Positions 52,303 to 61,553 are shown, counted from the first letter of the stretch. The stretch: DNA of 64,000 nt from Candidatus Kapaibacterium sp. (GCA_022842685.1 JALHPC010000002.1:22193-86192); one strand, 5' to 3'. The notes: a model not told the origin generated them from the sequence alone. Translations and numbers: made by a program.

Positions 52303-53539
52303 TCTCGTCATCATCGTCGTATTATGGGGTAGCGCAGCATTTGCCGCGCTACCCCTTTTTGCTTGCGAGACACCAGGCGCTACCTGCATGTTTGAGCATG
52401 TGGTTGAACCAGAGGTTGAGTGTGTGCCGATTTGTGAGCATGAATATGCGTATGATTTGGAGTCGGAATGCTTCGTAGTTGCAGACGATACGTTGCCTCG
52501 TGGTAGGGACTCGACGTTTCGAGGAGAAATGGCGTTCGATCAGACGGGGCGTAGTTCGTTGGTAACGTACAGCACGATCTGGTCGCTCGTCTACTATGGT
52601 ACCGCTATTACCGAGGCATTGGATCTAACCGGGTCGCAGGCGACTGGTGCATACACGCTTATGGGGGGCGCCGGATTCCTGCTGCCGTTTTATCTAACGC
52701 GTAGTGCCGAGGTACCTTCTGGGGCGGCAACGATGGCCGCGGGGGGGATGTTTCAGGGTGCTCTGCACGGTTGGATGCTTGGTGGCCTTCTGTTTGGAAG
52801 TGAACTCGATAGTCGGCTAGGCTGGGGGATGTCGGCTTCCATTGGTATTGCCGAGACCGTAGCCGGATTTTTGATTGCGAAGGATGCCGGTATTGGAGAC
52901 GGTGAAGCCACCTTGATAAACACATCGATGTTCTATGGTACGGCGTTTGGTGCGCTTGGTGCTGTCTCCATAGCTAACAACAGCCTTACTGAGCCGACGT
53001 ACCTGCGCCTTGTAACGGGGCTAGGACTTGCAGGCGCAGTTGGAGGCGTTTTGGTGGCCAATTCCTTTCGACAATCAACACGTGTGAATACTGCCGATGC
53101 TGCAGTGTTCAGCACTGCAACAGCCATTGCAGCGGTTGCGCCATTGACTGTTCTTCTTGCATCGCGTGATAACGTTGACGGAACAACGCTCAGCGTCTCA
53201 ACCATGATTGCAATTGCCGGTGGCATGGGGGTGGGTGCTGTGTTGATTCACGGTGTTGACCATCCCGACAATGGGGCTGCGTACTATCCGTTAGGAGCAG
53301 TTGCAGGCGCGGTGATGGGCTACGGTTTTGGCGAGCTGCTTCGTGCAGAGCGGTGGACACCGCCGGTCATGGTTGTTGGTGCCGCTGCAGGGCTTGCCAT
53401 CGTCATTGCCTCGCAGGAAGCACGTGACGAACTCCGCTCTTTCGGCTCGTTAGAGTTTGATATCAACCCATTTGGAGCATTGTTAGCACATAACATGAAC
53501 GTGCCAGTGCCCGTGGCACGAATGCTCTTGCGGTTTTAG
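52295..53539 (+). CDS. multi-helix membrane protein of unknown function
   Basis: I start at the TTG at 52295, which overlaps the ald stop and opens a signal-peptide-like stretch (MFNLVIIVVLWGSAAFAAL); the first ATG downstream (52388) is the alternative. The 414-residue product has a Cys-rich extracytoplasmic segment (CETPGATCMFEH...CVPICEHEY, then ESECF) and about 10 hydrophobic Gly/Ala-rich segments from residue 85. I recognise no family. The ald terminator sits in its first 22 codons. Confidence 0.6.
   Translation: MFNLVIIVVLWGSAAFAALPLFACETPGATCMFEHVVEPEVECVPICEHEYAYDLESECFVVADDTLPRGRDSTFRGEMAFDQTGRSSLVTYSTIWSLVYYGTAITEALDLTGSQATGAYTLMGGAGFLLPFYLTRSAEVPSGAATMAAGGMFQGALHGWMLGGLLFGSELDSRLGWGMSASIGIAETVAGFLIAKDAGIGDGEATLINTSMFYGTAFGALGAVSIANNSLTEPTYLRLVTGLGLAGAVGGVLVANSFRQSTRVNTADAAVFSTATAIAAVAPLTVLLASRDNVDGTTLSVSTMIAIAGGMGVGAVLIHGVDHPDNGAAYYPLGAVAGAVMGYGFGELLRAERWTPPVMVVGAAAGLAIVIASQEARDELRSFGSLEFDINPFGALLAHNMNVPVPVARMLLRF
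52326..52360 (+). terminator. terminator of ald inside the next gene
   Basis: A perfect 10-bp stem (52326-52335 with 52346-52355) and five Ts lie 23 bases after the ald stop codon. If the downstream TTG start is right, the same bases encode LWGSAAFAALPLF. Confidence 0.85.
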
Positions 53540-53559
53540 GTCGCGGATGGACGGATCAA

Positions 53560-54531
53560 TCACCGTGTCGTGACCGTCTTTTTCGACATCCAGACCATAA
53601 TGGTTGACCCCACGGCAAGTACGATTCCGCAAAACAGCAGGTGCTCGATGGTGGCGCCGAGTACGTAGATAGCGCCAGCAAGCTGAACGGCCATTATTGC
53701 GTACAAAAGTCGAGCGATAGACAGGCGCTTCCAATGGGTAATAACGTATGCGCCGATTGGTCCGAAGATTACAACTACAGGTGCCGACGCCAATAGTGCG
53801 TGGTACTCGATGGTGCCAAAATCTTGCAAAACACCAACATGAAGAAACGTACCGCATAGCGTAAGAACGCTCATAAGTACCACGGAAGTTGGAGTCGCTA
53901 CGCGCTCATCGATTCCATACCACAGCGTAAGAACACAAAATGTGAGTAGGTCGATACCGTTACCGAAGATTGACGTCACAACGCCTCCGGCAAAGCCGGC
54001 CAAAACAAGTAAAGCGATGTCACCACGGTGTAAAACATTCGGCAACGCTCTTGCCACCGTACGGTGCGTACGGGCGTTAGCACGCCACAGGCCCACGCCA
54101 AAGGCGGCCCACAGTGACACGAAAAAGAGCTTCGTCCAAACCTGGTCGAGCAGCGGGACCACACCGTAGGTGCCTAACACGAGTCCAACGATGCCCCCTA
54201 CAGCAGGGAAGAACACAGCGCGCGCTTCGATGGGTATACCACGGCCGAGAATAAGCATCGAGGCCGACACCATTCCGAAACTCTGGATGGCAAACGAGAA
54301 GTTGCGGGCCGACGGCGGAGGAATTTTGAGAAGGAGGGTAAAGATGGGAAATGCAACCGCACCACCGCCTTCGGCGCTGGCGCCACCAATGAAAGAACCC
54401 AAGACCATAGTGAGTGCGGCAGGCCATGCAGCAAGTACGCTGTCGATAGCTCCCGAGGTTGCAAGCATTACAACCCATAGCGTCATCGCCCCAACGAGGT
54501 AGGGAATGTAGAATCGAAGTTGTCGCATCAT
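53560..54531 (-). CDS. TauE/SafE-family permease
   Basis: The 323-residue protein has about eight transmembrane helices with the family signatures GSFIGGASAEGGGAVAFPIF and, in the second half, GFAGGVVTSIFGNGIDLLTF. The family exports sulfite, sulfonates or related anions, or takes up sulfur-containing organics. It overlaps the start of its downstream neighbour on the same strand. Confidence 0.9.
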   Translation of the reverse strand: MMRQLRFYIPYLVGAMTLWVVMLATSGAIDSVLAAWPAALTMVLGSFIGGASAEGGGAVAFPIFTLLLKIPPPSARNFSFAIQSFGMVSASMLILGRGIPIEARAVFFPAVGGIVGLVLGTYGVVPLLDQVWTKLFFVSLWAAFGVGLWRANARTHRTVARALPNVLHRGDIALLVLAGFAGGVVTSIFGNGIDLLTFCVLTLWYGIDERVATPTSVVLMSVLTLCGTFLHVGVLQDFGTIEYHALLASAPVVVIFGPIGAYVITHWKRLSIARLLYAIMAVQLAGAIYVLGATIEHLLFCGIVLAVGSTIMVWMSKKTVTTR

Positions 54532-54812
54532 CAGTCGGCAGAATCCACAATCTGCTTTAGAAAGGTGATGATGGTGTTCTGGTTGGCAATAATCCGGTGC
54601 TGGTTGTCGATGATTTCGGACTGTTTGCTAAGGAACATCGACACGTGTTCTGACACAACCCGTTGAGTTTCGGCAAGGTAGCGTTGGTTTTCGCTAACGA
54701 TACGGTCTGTTGACTCGGCTCTCTGTTGAGCTGCCATCAATGCAGCGTGGGTTTCGGTTACCTTGGCAACGAGATTCTGAATTGTCGAGTCGTCGGGGGC
54801 GTTAGCTGGCAT
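54531..54812 (-). CDS. small coiled-coil protein
   Basis: The ATG at 54812 (MPANAPDDSTIQNLVAKV) is chosen; an in-frame TTG further up is less likely. The 93-residue product is almost entirely helical and polar (TETHAALMAAQQRAESTDRIV, VVSEHVSMFLSKQ), ending FLKQIVDSAD. Its stop overlaps the TauE-like gene start, so the two are coupled. Function unknown. Confidence 0.6.
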   Translation of the reverse strand: MPANAPDDSTIQNLVAKVTETHAALMAAQQRAESTDRIVSENQRYLAETQRVVSEHVSMFLSKQSEIIDNQHRIIANQNTIITFLKQIVDSAD

Positions 54813-54888
54813 GTGGATGGCGAGATTGTTAAGTACGCAACATAAGGGCAGGACCAAAGAACGCCCCGACGTGATGAAGATAAGTGTC

Positions 54889-55368
54889 TTACGTCCGGTT
54901 AGAATGGGGCTTGAATCTACCTCTGAGAACGGTTACGTCCGCATTCGAAAGAAGATCAGAAAGCTCGATCGTAAGCATTTTGGGAAGGCGCGAAGAATCA
55001 CGTTTAGCTGCGCGTAGCAATGTGCCAACGTGCTGTCGTGTGTACTCGACGCCAAACAGCTTTGCGATAATGCGCTGCAGCATCCAGGGATGCCATTCTC
55101 GCTCATCAAAGCCGAAATGGCGCGCGTCTTCGCGGATAATCGCAGTTAGCATGCGCCTATGTCGCTCGGAAAGGCGAGGTGGACGACCTGTAGCAATCCG
55201 ACTGTGTAGCGCTTCCGTACCGCCTTCGCGAGCTGCACGAAGCCACTGGCTAACTGCTGCGTGACTTACACCAAACGTGCGTGCAATGTCGATTCCACGC
55301 CAGCCGGCCTGATGCAGTTCGAGCGCGCGAAGGCGGCGGCGTTCACGAATGGTGGACTGAAAGGGCAT
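54889..55368 (-). CDS. IS630-type helix-turn-helix protein without a catalytic domain
   Basis: The ATG at 55368 (MPFQSTIRERRRLRALELHQ) is chosen. The 159-residue protein has an HTH_29/HTH_33-type pair: IDIARTFGVSHAAVSQWLRA, then GRPPRLSERHRRML and a winged-helix second half (EREWHPWMLQRIIAKLFGVEYTR). These are the DNA-binding domains of IS630/Tc1 transposases. The DDE domain is absent and there are no terminal repeats that I can see, so it is either a remnant or a domesticated regulator. Confidence 0.72.
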   Translation of the reverse strand: MPFQSTIRERRRLRALELHQAGWRGIDIARTFGVSHAAVSQWLRAAREGGTEALHSRIATGRPPRLSERHRRMLTAIIREDARHFGFDEREWHPWMLQRIIAKLFGVEYTRQHVGTLLRAAKRDSSRLPKMLTIELSDLLSNADVTVLRGRFKPHSNRT

Positions 55369-55481
55369 GCGCAAAATTAAGCTATTTATCTTTTGTTTCG
55401 TTGCGCGGCATCTAGGGTTCGTCATAATGTTGCACCTGCAAGAGCAAGTTACGCCCACCTATCGATAGCACACATACGCAC

Positions 55482-56372
55482 ATGATTCACCGACTATATC
55501 TAGCCATTGCGACGTGTATTGCCCTCGCTGCCACAACGGCGGCTTCGCAGGGCCTCGTAAGCGGCTTTATGCAAGGAGAGGGGCGCACCACCATCGCGCT
55601 GACGTACTCAACTGAGTCGTTCTCGGAGTACTGGGTTGGACAGCAGCCAACCACGAACAGCGGCTTGGGTACGATTACCACTCAAAGCGCAAGTTTGTTT
55701 GTTGCCTCCGGCATTACGTCCTTCGCCGATGTCCTTGTTGCGCTGCCATACGCTTCTGCTACGTCATCAGCAGGGTATTGGGAGACCATCAGCAGTATTC
55801 AAGACGTGTCGGCAGCGATACGCCTCCGTGCACTTTCACTTGACGTCGAGGGAACCACGGTCGACATCATGGGCAGCACTGGAATTTCTGCGCCTGTGGT
55901 GAACTACGTGAACAACGCACCTGTGACGATTGGTCATGGCGCTACTTCAATCGACGGTCGTATCACCATTCAGGCAAAACATCAGTCAGGCGTGTTTGCC
56001 ATGGTGCAGTCTGGATATGTCCACCGCAACCCCGTTACGATCGACTGGGGCCGCGACGTGAATGTGCCGCACCTAGTAGAAACCGTCGGACGCATTGGCT
56101 TTGCGTCTGAGCGCTTCTATGCAGACTACGTGGTTCACAACGTCGTTGCGCAAAGTGGTACCACGATTGGTCCTGGCGTACCATTCCCCACCAACAGCCA
56201 ATCACTTGTCCGCCTAGGTGGCACCGTGGCGTGGAACCAGCCATGGATAGACCACCTTACGATTATTGGCGGTGCTGCGACAATTGTGGATGGCTCGAAT
56301 GTTGGGCGCGCCACGCGACTGACGTTTGGCCTTGCCTATGGCCTACCTAGCTGGGGAGGTCTCTCACTATGA
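55482..56372 (+). CDS. outer-membrane beta-barrel-like protein
   Basis: The 296-residue protein has a signal peptide (about 1-24, cleaved near ASQG) followed by alternating amphipathic strands (TTIALTYSTESFSEYWVG, GVFAMVQSGYVHRNP, ATRLTFGLAYGLPSW), ending in a short hydrophobic tail. This is the pattern of a small porin-like or transporter-like barrel. Its stop overlaps the start of the haloperoxidase-like lipoprotein gene. Confidence 0.7.
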   Translation: MIHRLYLAIATCIALAATTAASQGLVSGFMQGEGRTTIALTYSTESFSEYWVGQQPTTNSGLGTITTQSASLFVASGITSFADVLVALPYASATSSAGYWETISSIQDVSAAIRLRALSLDVEGTTVDIMGSTGISAPVVNYVNNAPVTIGHGATSIDGRITIQAKHQSGVFAMVQSGYVHRNPVTIDWGRDVNVPHLVETVGRIGFASERFYADYVVHNVVAQSGTTIGPGVPFPTNSQSLVRLGGTVAWNQPWIDHLTIIGGAATIVDGSNVGRATRLTFGLAYGLPSWGGLSL

Positions 56373-57898
56373 AAATCCTAACACCTATGCAGATTCGAGT
56401 ACTTGGACCGCTGGCTTTCGTTCTATCATCGGTGATACTATTCGTATCATGTCAATCCGACGTAACCGCTCCTGTCGATCCAGAGATACGCCCTACAGAC
56501 TTCGACGTGCAAGGGGCATCGTGGACACCCTTGTTGGCAACCGACACGGCATTCTACACAAGCGTTCCCACACCGGCTACACACGATGCGGCCGATCTGG
56601 CGGCTGCGGTTGCCGCTTTTAAGAGTGCCACCGAAAACGACCGTGCCGACATTCGCCTTTGGAATACAGGATCGGTATTGCGTTGGAATACCATTGCTTG
56701 CGATCTCGTTGCGAAGTACAACGTTGCACCCTTTCCCGAACGGCGCCCCGATGGTTCCTTTACTGGTCGTTTCGTTGTCGACCCCCAGCGACCCTTTGCA
56801 ACGCCCCCCTTCGCGGCACGCCTATATGCGTTGCTTAGTGCCGCTCACTACGACGCCTTGATTCACTGCTGGCGCCTTAAGCAGCAGCGAGTCGTTCAGG
56901 CACCTGCCGACCTAACCTCCGACTTCAACGCAGCTGCGCCCGCCACGTCTGCGTCTTCGTGGCCCAACGAAGATGCGGCACTAGCGGCCGTAAGTAGGAC
57001 CATTCTCAGTGCGATGTTCCCGCTCGAAACCTCGGCCATCGGTACACATGCCGCAACCGCAGTACGGTCGCGAGTTGTTGCCGGACGTGCATGGCCAGAA
57101 GACGTGGCCGCAGGTGATAGTGTAGGTATGGCTGTAGCACGCCGGTACATGGAACGCGCACGGACTGACGGCATGGCGCAAGCCAACGACCAAGAAGCAT
57201 GGAATGCCATTGAGAAGACGATTACTGTGCCCTACCCCCGGTGGAAGAGTATGGAGATTCCCGCACGGCCGCCAATGCTGCCGTTGTTCGGGCGTGTGAC
57301 ATTGTGGAACGTGCCATCGACGCAGGCCGTCGATCCAGGTCCGCCCCACGCCGAAGGCACGCCGCAGTGGAATGCCGAGCTAGAGGAAATGCGCCAGCTC
57401 ACGAAGTCGCGCACTCGCGAGCAAGTTCGCATTGCGAATTTCTGGGAAGACGGTGCTGGCACGTTTACGCCGCCCGGACACTGGTGCTCACTTGCGAAAG
57501 CCGAAGTGCAACGCCGCCAGCTTAGCCCAATTCGCGCGGCTCGTGTTCTTGCCTTTGTTACCACTGCCATGCATGATGCTGCCGTTGTTGCGTGGGACAT
57601 CAAGTACAAGTACATCCATCCCAGACCGCACGCCCTTGATCGCTCAATTACGATGTCGGCCGGGCTTCCCAATTTCCCTGGTTATATCTCGGGTCACTCT
57701 GCCTTTAGTGGATCGGCAGCAACCGTCCTTGCACACTTCTTCCCCGACCGTGCAAGCGACTTTCACGCCTGGGCTCGCGAAGCCGCAGAGTCACGAATTT
57801 ACTCGCGTATTCACCTTCGAGTGGACTGCGAAGTTGGTGTGGATGTTGGCAATAACGTGGGAACCTACTCGGTTGATCGTGCCAAGCAAGATCCGTGA
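56369..57898 (+). CDS. vanadium-dependent haloperoxidase-like lipoprotein (PAP2 superfamily)
   Basis: The 509-residue protein has a lipoprotein signal with lipobox FVSC (Cys near residue 28) and a helical PAP2/VHPO domain. The vanadate/phosphate site is visible as SGHSAFSGSAATVL with the acid-base His, preceded by HPRPHALDRS (Arg and Lys/Arg ligands). The second part, RIYSRIHLRVDCEVGVDVG, carries the axial His. It is therefore either a bromo/chloroperoxidase or an acid phosphatase. It is translationally coupled to the barrel gene. Confidence 0.85.
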   Translation: MKILTPMQIRVLGPLAFVLSSVILFVSCQSDVTAPVDPEIRPTDFDVQGASWTPLLATDTAFYTSVPTPATHDAADLAAAVAAFKSATENDRADIRLWNTGSVLRWNTIACDLVAKYNVAPFPERRPDGSFTGRFVVDPQRPFATPPFAARLYALLSAAHYDALIHCWRLKQQRVVQAPADLTSDFNAAAPATSASSWPNEDAALAAVSRTILSAMFPLETSAIGTHAATAVRSRVVAGRAWPEDVAAGDSVGMAVARRYMERARTDGMAQANDQEAWNAIEKTITVPYPRWKSMEIPARPPMLPLFGRVTLWNVPSTQAVDPGPPHAEGTPQWNAELEEMRQLTKSRTREQVRIANFWEDGAGTFTPPGHWCSLAKAEVQRRQLSPIRAARVLAFVTTAMHDAAVVAWDIKYKYIHPRPHALDRSITMSAGLPNFPGYISGHSAFSGSAATVLAHFFPDRASDFHAWAREAAESRIYSRIHLRVDCEVGVDVGNNVGTYSVDRAKQDP

Positions 57899-57950
57899 AA
57901 CGTGCTCAACCGGCCTGACGTGCACCAGTCAGGCACGATGATGCAGGTAG

Positions 57951-57980
57951 ACAGGGTAGCCGCTTGGCTACCCTGTTTTG
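57951..57980 (+). terminator. terminator of the haloperoxidase-like gene
   Basis: A perfect 11-bp stem (acagggtagcc with ggctaccctgt) with a gctt loop and TTTTG lies 53 bases after the stop codon. Confidence 0.85.
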
Positions 57981-58040
57981 TTATCGTCTGTCCAGCCACG
58001 GTCGTTAACTTTGTGGCTATCCCAATTCTATTGCTTGACT

Positions 58041-59720
58041 ATGTCACTCGCCAGTCTTATCGAACGGCACGCCCCAACGCTTGCCGCTGCCGCCGAAGCC
58101 AACCGAACACGCACCTTCTTTGCGCATTGGCCCGAGCCGCCCAGCGGCAAGATTTATGGTGAGACCGCCAGTGCCGACGGTGAAGCAGCCTTCAAGGCCC
58201 AGCTGAACACGCCCTTTACTCGTTTGCTGCAAGGGGCAACGCCCGACGCCGTAGGCGAGGAACAGTCGCCATACGGCTTCGACCTTGGCATTACGTATCC
58301 ATATACCGACGTCGACACGTTGGTGCTGCGCGCCAACCATGCTAAGCTAACATGGGCGACGCTTACACCTCTCGAGCGAGCGTCGATCTTGGTCGAAGCC
58401 CTAGAGCGTGCGTCGAAGCACTTTTTCGAGATTGGCTTTGCCACGCAACACACCACTGGGCAGGGCTTTGTGATGGCCTTCCAAGCCTCGGGCCCACATG
58501 CATTCGACCGCGCGCTCGAAGCCGTTAGCGTTGCACTCGAGGCGCAAACGTCCAGTACCGATGCCGTCACTTGGACGAAGCCGATGGGAAAAATCAGCGT
58601 TACAATCGAGAAGTCCTACGTGATTCGCCCGAAGGGCATCAACCTTGTGATTGGCTGTTCGACCTTCCCCGTGTGGAATACCGTACCTGGCATGTTTGCT
58701 GGTCTTGCCACGGGTAATCCCGTTATCGTGAAAAGCCACCCAGGGGCAACGTATCCGATTGCGATCGTTATTGCCGAAGTGCAACGGGCACTGGCCGATG
58801 TAGGCGTCGATCCACACGTGATTCAGCTTGCCGCCGATACGGTGGGGGCTCCTATTGGTCTCGACCTTGTGCGTCATCACGAAGTACGTATCATTGATTA
58901 CACCGGTGGTCCCGTCTTTGGTGCCACCGTGGAACGTGAGGCGCTGCCCCTTGGAAAAACTGTGTACACAGAGAAGGCCGGCGTAAACTGTGTGGTGGTA
59001 GAATCTGTAAAGGATGCCAACGCGGCATTCGACAACATCGCCTTTGCCTTGAGTTTGTACAGTGGGCAAATGTGTACAGCACCGCAAAACATCTTCGTGC
59101 CCGCAACGGGCGTGAAGGTTGCTGATGGCACGGTGTTAGCGCCAGCTGACGTAGCACGACTGCTGGCTGAGCGTATCGATGCGCTTGTACACAACGAGAA
59201 GGCGGGGCCGGGGACGCTGGGAGCAATTCAGAATGAGCGGACGGCAGATCGCGTTGGAGAGGCGCTCGACCTTGGTTTCGAGATCATTCGCCCAAGTGCA
59301 TTTGTGCAGCAGCCAGGCTTCGATCAAGCAAGGTCGATTTCGCCCTTAGTACTGTGGGCACCAGTCGATCGTGCCGACGTGTACGAACGCGAGTGGTTTG
59401 GTCCGGTAGCCTTTATGGTGGTCACCGAAAGCTTCGACGATGCCGTAGAGCGCGTTGCAGCTAGCGTTAGGGCCCATGGAGCACTCACAACACTTGTGTA
59501 CACCACAGATGAGCGAAAGCAGGATGCGGCTGCAGAAGCACTGGTAGACGCTGGTGCTCCCGTTGCCTTTAACTTCGATAGCTTCGTCTGGGTTAATCAG
59601 TCTGCCGCATTCAGCGACTACCACGGGGCAGGTGCGAATCCGGCTGGTAATGCGACGTTTGCGGACATTCAGTTTGTAACGGGACGTTACAACGTTATTG
59701 GCATTCGCAAGCAGGCCTAG
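58041..59720 (+). CDS. paaN: phenylacetic acid degradation protein PaaN-type aldehyde dehydrogenase
   Basis: The ATG at 58041 (MSLASLIERHAPTLAAAAEA) gives 559 residues and the correct family start; the longer frame begins upstream of the terminator tail. It has the aldehyde dehydrogenase fold with the PaaN features SPYGFDLGITYPYTDVDTL and VIGCSTFPVWNTVPGM. The catalytic Cys lies in SLYSGQMCTAPQN near residue 356. PaaN opens or oxidises the ring-derived aldehyde in phenylacetate degradation. No other paa gene is in the window. It is convergent with metB, overlapping by four bases. Confidence 0.87.
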   Translation: MSLASLIERHAPTLAAAAEANRTRTFFAHWPEPPSGKIYGETASADGEAAFKAQLNTPFTRLLQGATPDAVGEEQSPYGFDLGITYPYTDVDTLVLRANHAKLTWATLTPLERASILVEALERASKHFFEIGFATQHTTGQGFVMAFQASGPHAFDRALEAVSVALEAQTSSTDAVTWTKPMGKISVTIEKSYVIRPKGINLVIGCSTFPVWNTVPGMFAGLATGNPVIVKSHPGATYPIAIVIAEVQRALADVGVDPHVIQLAADTVGAPIGLDLVRHHEVRIIDYTGGPVFGATVEREALPLGKTVYTEKAGVNCVVVESVKDANAAFDNIAFALSLYSGQMCTAPQNIFVPATGVKVADGTVLAPADVARLLAERIDALVHNEKAGPGTLGAIQNERTADRVGEALDLGFEIIRPSAFVQQPGFDQARSISPLVLWAPVDRADVYEREWFGPVAFMVVTESFDDAVERVAASVRAHGALTTLVYTTDERKQDAAAEALVDAGAPVAFNFDSFVWVNQSAAFSDYHGAGANPAGNATFADIQFVTGRYNVIGIRKQA

Positions 59721-60853
59721 GCTTGTAGGGCCTGCTCTAGGTCTGCAATCAAGTCGCGTACGTCTTCGATGCCTACGCTTAGGCGGATAAGTCCGTCCGT
59801 TATACCCAACCGTGCACGTTGCTCAGGCGGTACGCTGCCGTGCGTCATGCTAACTGGGTGGCACACAAGAGACTCTACGCCTCCCAACGATTCTGCCAAG
59901 CAGAACAGCTTGAGGCGTTTTGTTACGTCAACGGCCTTTGCCAGCGACCCAAGTTCGATGCTAATCATGCCACCGAAGCCCGACATTTGGCTTGCGGCTA
60001 AGGCATGTTGTGGGTGAGAGGGAAGTCCAGGATAATAGATCGCTTTCACGGAAGGCTGCGTTTCGAGCCACTCTGCAATCTGTTGAGCGTTCGATGCATG
60101 GCGCTCCATTCGCACGTGCAGGGTTTTGGCCGAGCGTAGGCACAGCCAGCACTCTAGCGGCCCTGGAACCGCGCCCACAGCGTTCTGAAGGAAGCCAATC
60201 TGCTCGGCAAGGTGTTGATGGCGCGTAGCCACGATGCCATGGACAAGATCGGAGTGTCCACCCAAGTACTTTGTAGCTGAGTGTAGCACAATATCGGCGC
60301 CGAGTTCTAAGGGGCGCTGGAAAAACGGAGTGGCAAACGTGTTGTCGACGACCATGATGGCCTTGGCTTCGGCAGCTATGGCGGCCACGGCCCGAAGATC
60401 CGTGATGGTCATCATCGGATTCGTAGGTGTTTCGGTGTAGACCATACGCGTTTGCGGCGTCAGGGCGGCACGCACGTTGTCGGGATTCCGCATGTCGACA
60501 TACGTAAACGAAAGCCCAAATCGTCGATGTACCCGCTCGGCTTGCCTGAAGGTGCCGCCGTACATGTCTTCGGCCATCACGACGTGGTCGCCTGCGCTCA
60601 GCAGGCGCATCACGGCATCGACGGCGGCGGATCCGCTGCCGAAGGCATGAGCAGCGACGCCCCCTTCAAGATTGGCGAGGCATTCTTCCCAACGGTCGCG
60701 TGTGGGGTTTTGCGTCCGAGCGTATTCGTAGCCCTTATGCTTTCCGATTTCCTCTTGGGCGTACGTCGAGGTTTGGTAGAGAGGAACGGTTACCGACCCG
60801 GTGAGTTCATCGGGTTCTTGGCCAATATGAATGGCACGAGTGGGGAAGTGCAT
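59717..60853 (-). CDS. metB: cystathionine gamma-synthase / gamma-lyase family PLP enzyme
   Basis: The 378-residue enzyme has TRAIHIGQEPDELTGSVTVPLYQTSTY at the start (split signature), EYARTQNPTRDRWEECLANLEGG, and the PLP-Lys motif HSATKYLGGHSDLVHG near residue 205. It closes with ESLGGVESLVCHPVSMTHG and LSVGIEDVRDLIADL. It makes cystathionine from activated homoserine and cysteine, or cleaves it; sequence alone cannot separate synthase from lyase. It directly follows the T9SS protein gene (TAAATG junction). Confidence 0.92.
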   Translation of the reverse strand: MHFPTRAIHIGQEPDELTGSVTVPLYQTSTYAQEEIGKHKGYEYARTQNPTRDRWEECLANLEGGVAAHAFGSGSAAVDAVMRLLSAGDHVVMAEDMYGGTFRQAERVHRRFGLSFTYVDMRNPDNVRAALTPQTRMVYTETPTNPMMTITDLRAVAAIAAEAKAIMVVDNTFATPFFQRPLELGADIVLHSATKYLGGHSDLVHGIVATRHQHLAEQIGFLQNAVGAVPGPLECWLCLRSAKTLHVRMERHASNAQQIAEWLETQPSVKAIYYPGLPSHPQHALAASQMSGFGGMISIELGSLAKAVDVTKRLKLFCLAESLGGVESLVCHPVSMTHGSVPPEQRARLGITDGLIRLSVGIEDVRDLIADLEQALQA

Positions 60854-61423
60854 TTAGCGGGAAAGGTAGAACTTCTCGGCACGCCGGAAGTCCGCACCCT
60901 GCACCACGCAGATATAGACGCCCTCGGGCAGATCCGATACGGGGGCGGAGTATTCGCTAGACCCACGACCGGCGCTACCACGGTAAACGTCGTGGACCTT
61001 CTTGCCGAGCATGTTATAGATGCCTACGTCGAGGGATGGCTCGTCGTTGATGAGTTCAATCTTAGCGTGGAAGACGTCGTTGTGAGCTCGTGCCTGAACA
61101 ATGCGATTGTCTCTACGCGTGGAGTCTGCGTCGCGATTAAGCGACTGCGTGCGCTGAGGTTCAACTCGAGGCGCTACCGGCGTGGACTGGCGTGGTTGTA
61201 GCTTGGCCGTTTGTCCAATAGCTTGCATCGTTGCCTCCATGACGGCGTGCAGCGGGCTGCCGTGGATAAGAATGCTCGATGTATTCTTCGTGGGTGCAAT
61301 CGCTTGGCTCGTCGGTTTCTTGGCTTTGTCGGCCATGGCTGGAGCAATAACGAGGCATAACGCCGCAACCAACGCCACTAGGCGTGCGGTAATCGTGGTC
61401 GATATGTTTCGTGCGACGAGCAT
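60854..61423 (-). CDS. short secreted protein with T9SS sorting domain
   Basis: The ATG at 61423 (MLVARNISTTITARLVALVA) begins a signal peptide cleaved near AMA. The 189-residue product has a disordered basic middle (about 35-110, many Arg, Pro and Thr) and a C-terminal T9SS sorting domain (VGIYNMLGKKVHDVYRG, then LPEGVYICVVQGADF). It is little more than a linker plus a sorting tag. It abuts metB, which suggests shared transcription. Confidence 0.75.
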   Translation of the reverse strand: MLVARNISTTITARLVALVAALCLVIAPAMADKAKKPTSQAIAPTKNTSSILIHGSPLHAVMEATMQAIGQTAKLQPRQSTPVAPRVEPQRTQSLNRDADSTRRDNRIVQARAHNDVFHAKIELINDEPSLDVGIYNMLGKKVHDVYRGSAGRGSSEYSAPVSDLPEGVYICVVQGADFRRAEKFYLSR

Positions 61424-61498
61424 TCTGTAAGATGCACACTTTGGAGTGCCTACAAAGGTAGCATATTTTGTGCCATTGCACAAACGATGAAAACAAAC

Positions 61499-61530
61499 GT
61501 GGGCTGAACCGGCGAACGGCTCAGCCCACA
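61499..61530 (-). terminator. terminator of the last T9SS gene
   Basis: A 13-bp stem with one mismatch (gtgggctgaaccg with cggctcagcccac) is followed on the minus strand by TTTGTTTTC, 24 bases after the stop codon. Confidence 0.75.
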
Positions 61531-61553
61531 GTTAAAGATAGCTTTGAAGACGG

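Noticed and set aside
59711..59735. Hairpin at the paaN/metB junction as terminator
   Set aside because: A 7-bp stem is present but there is no T-run on either strand.
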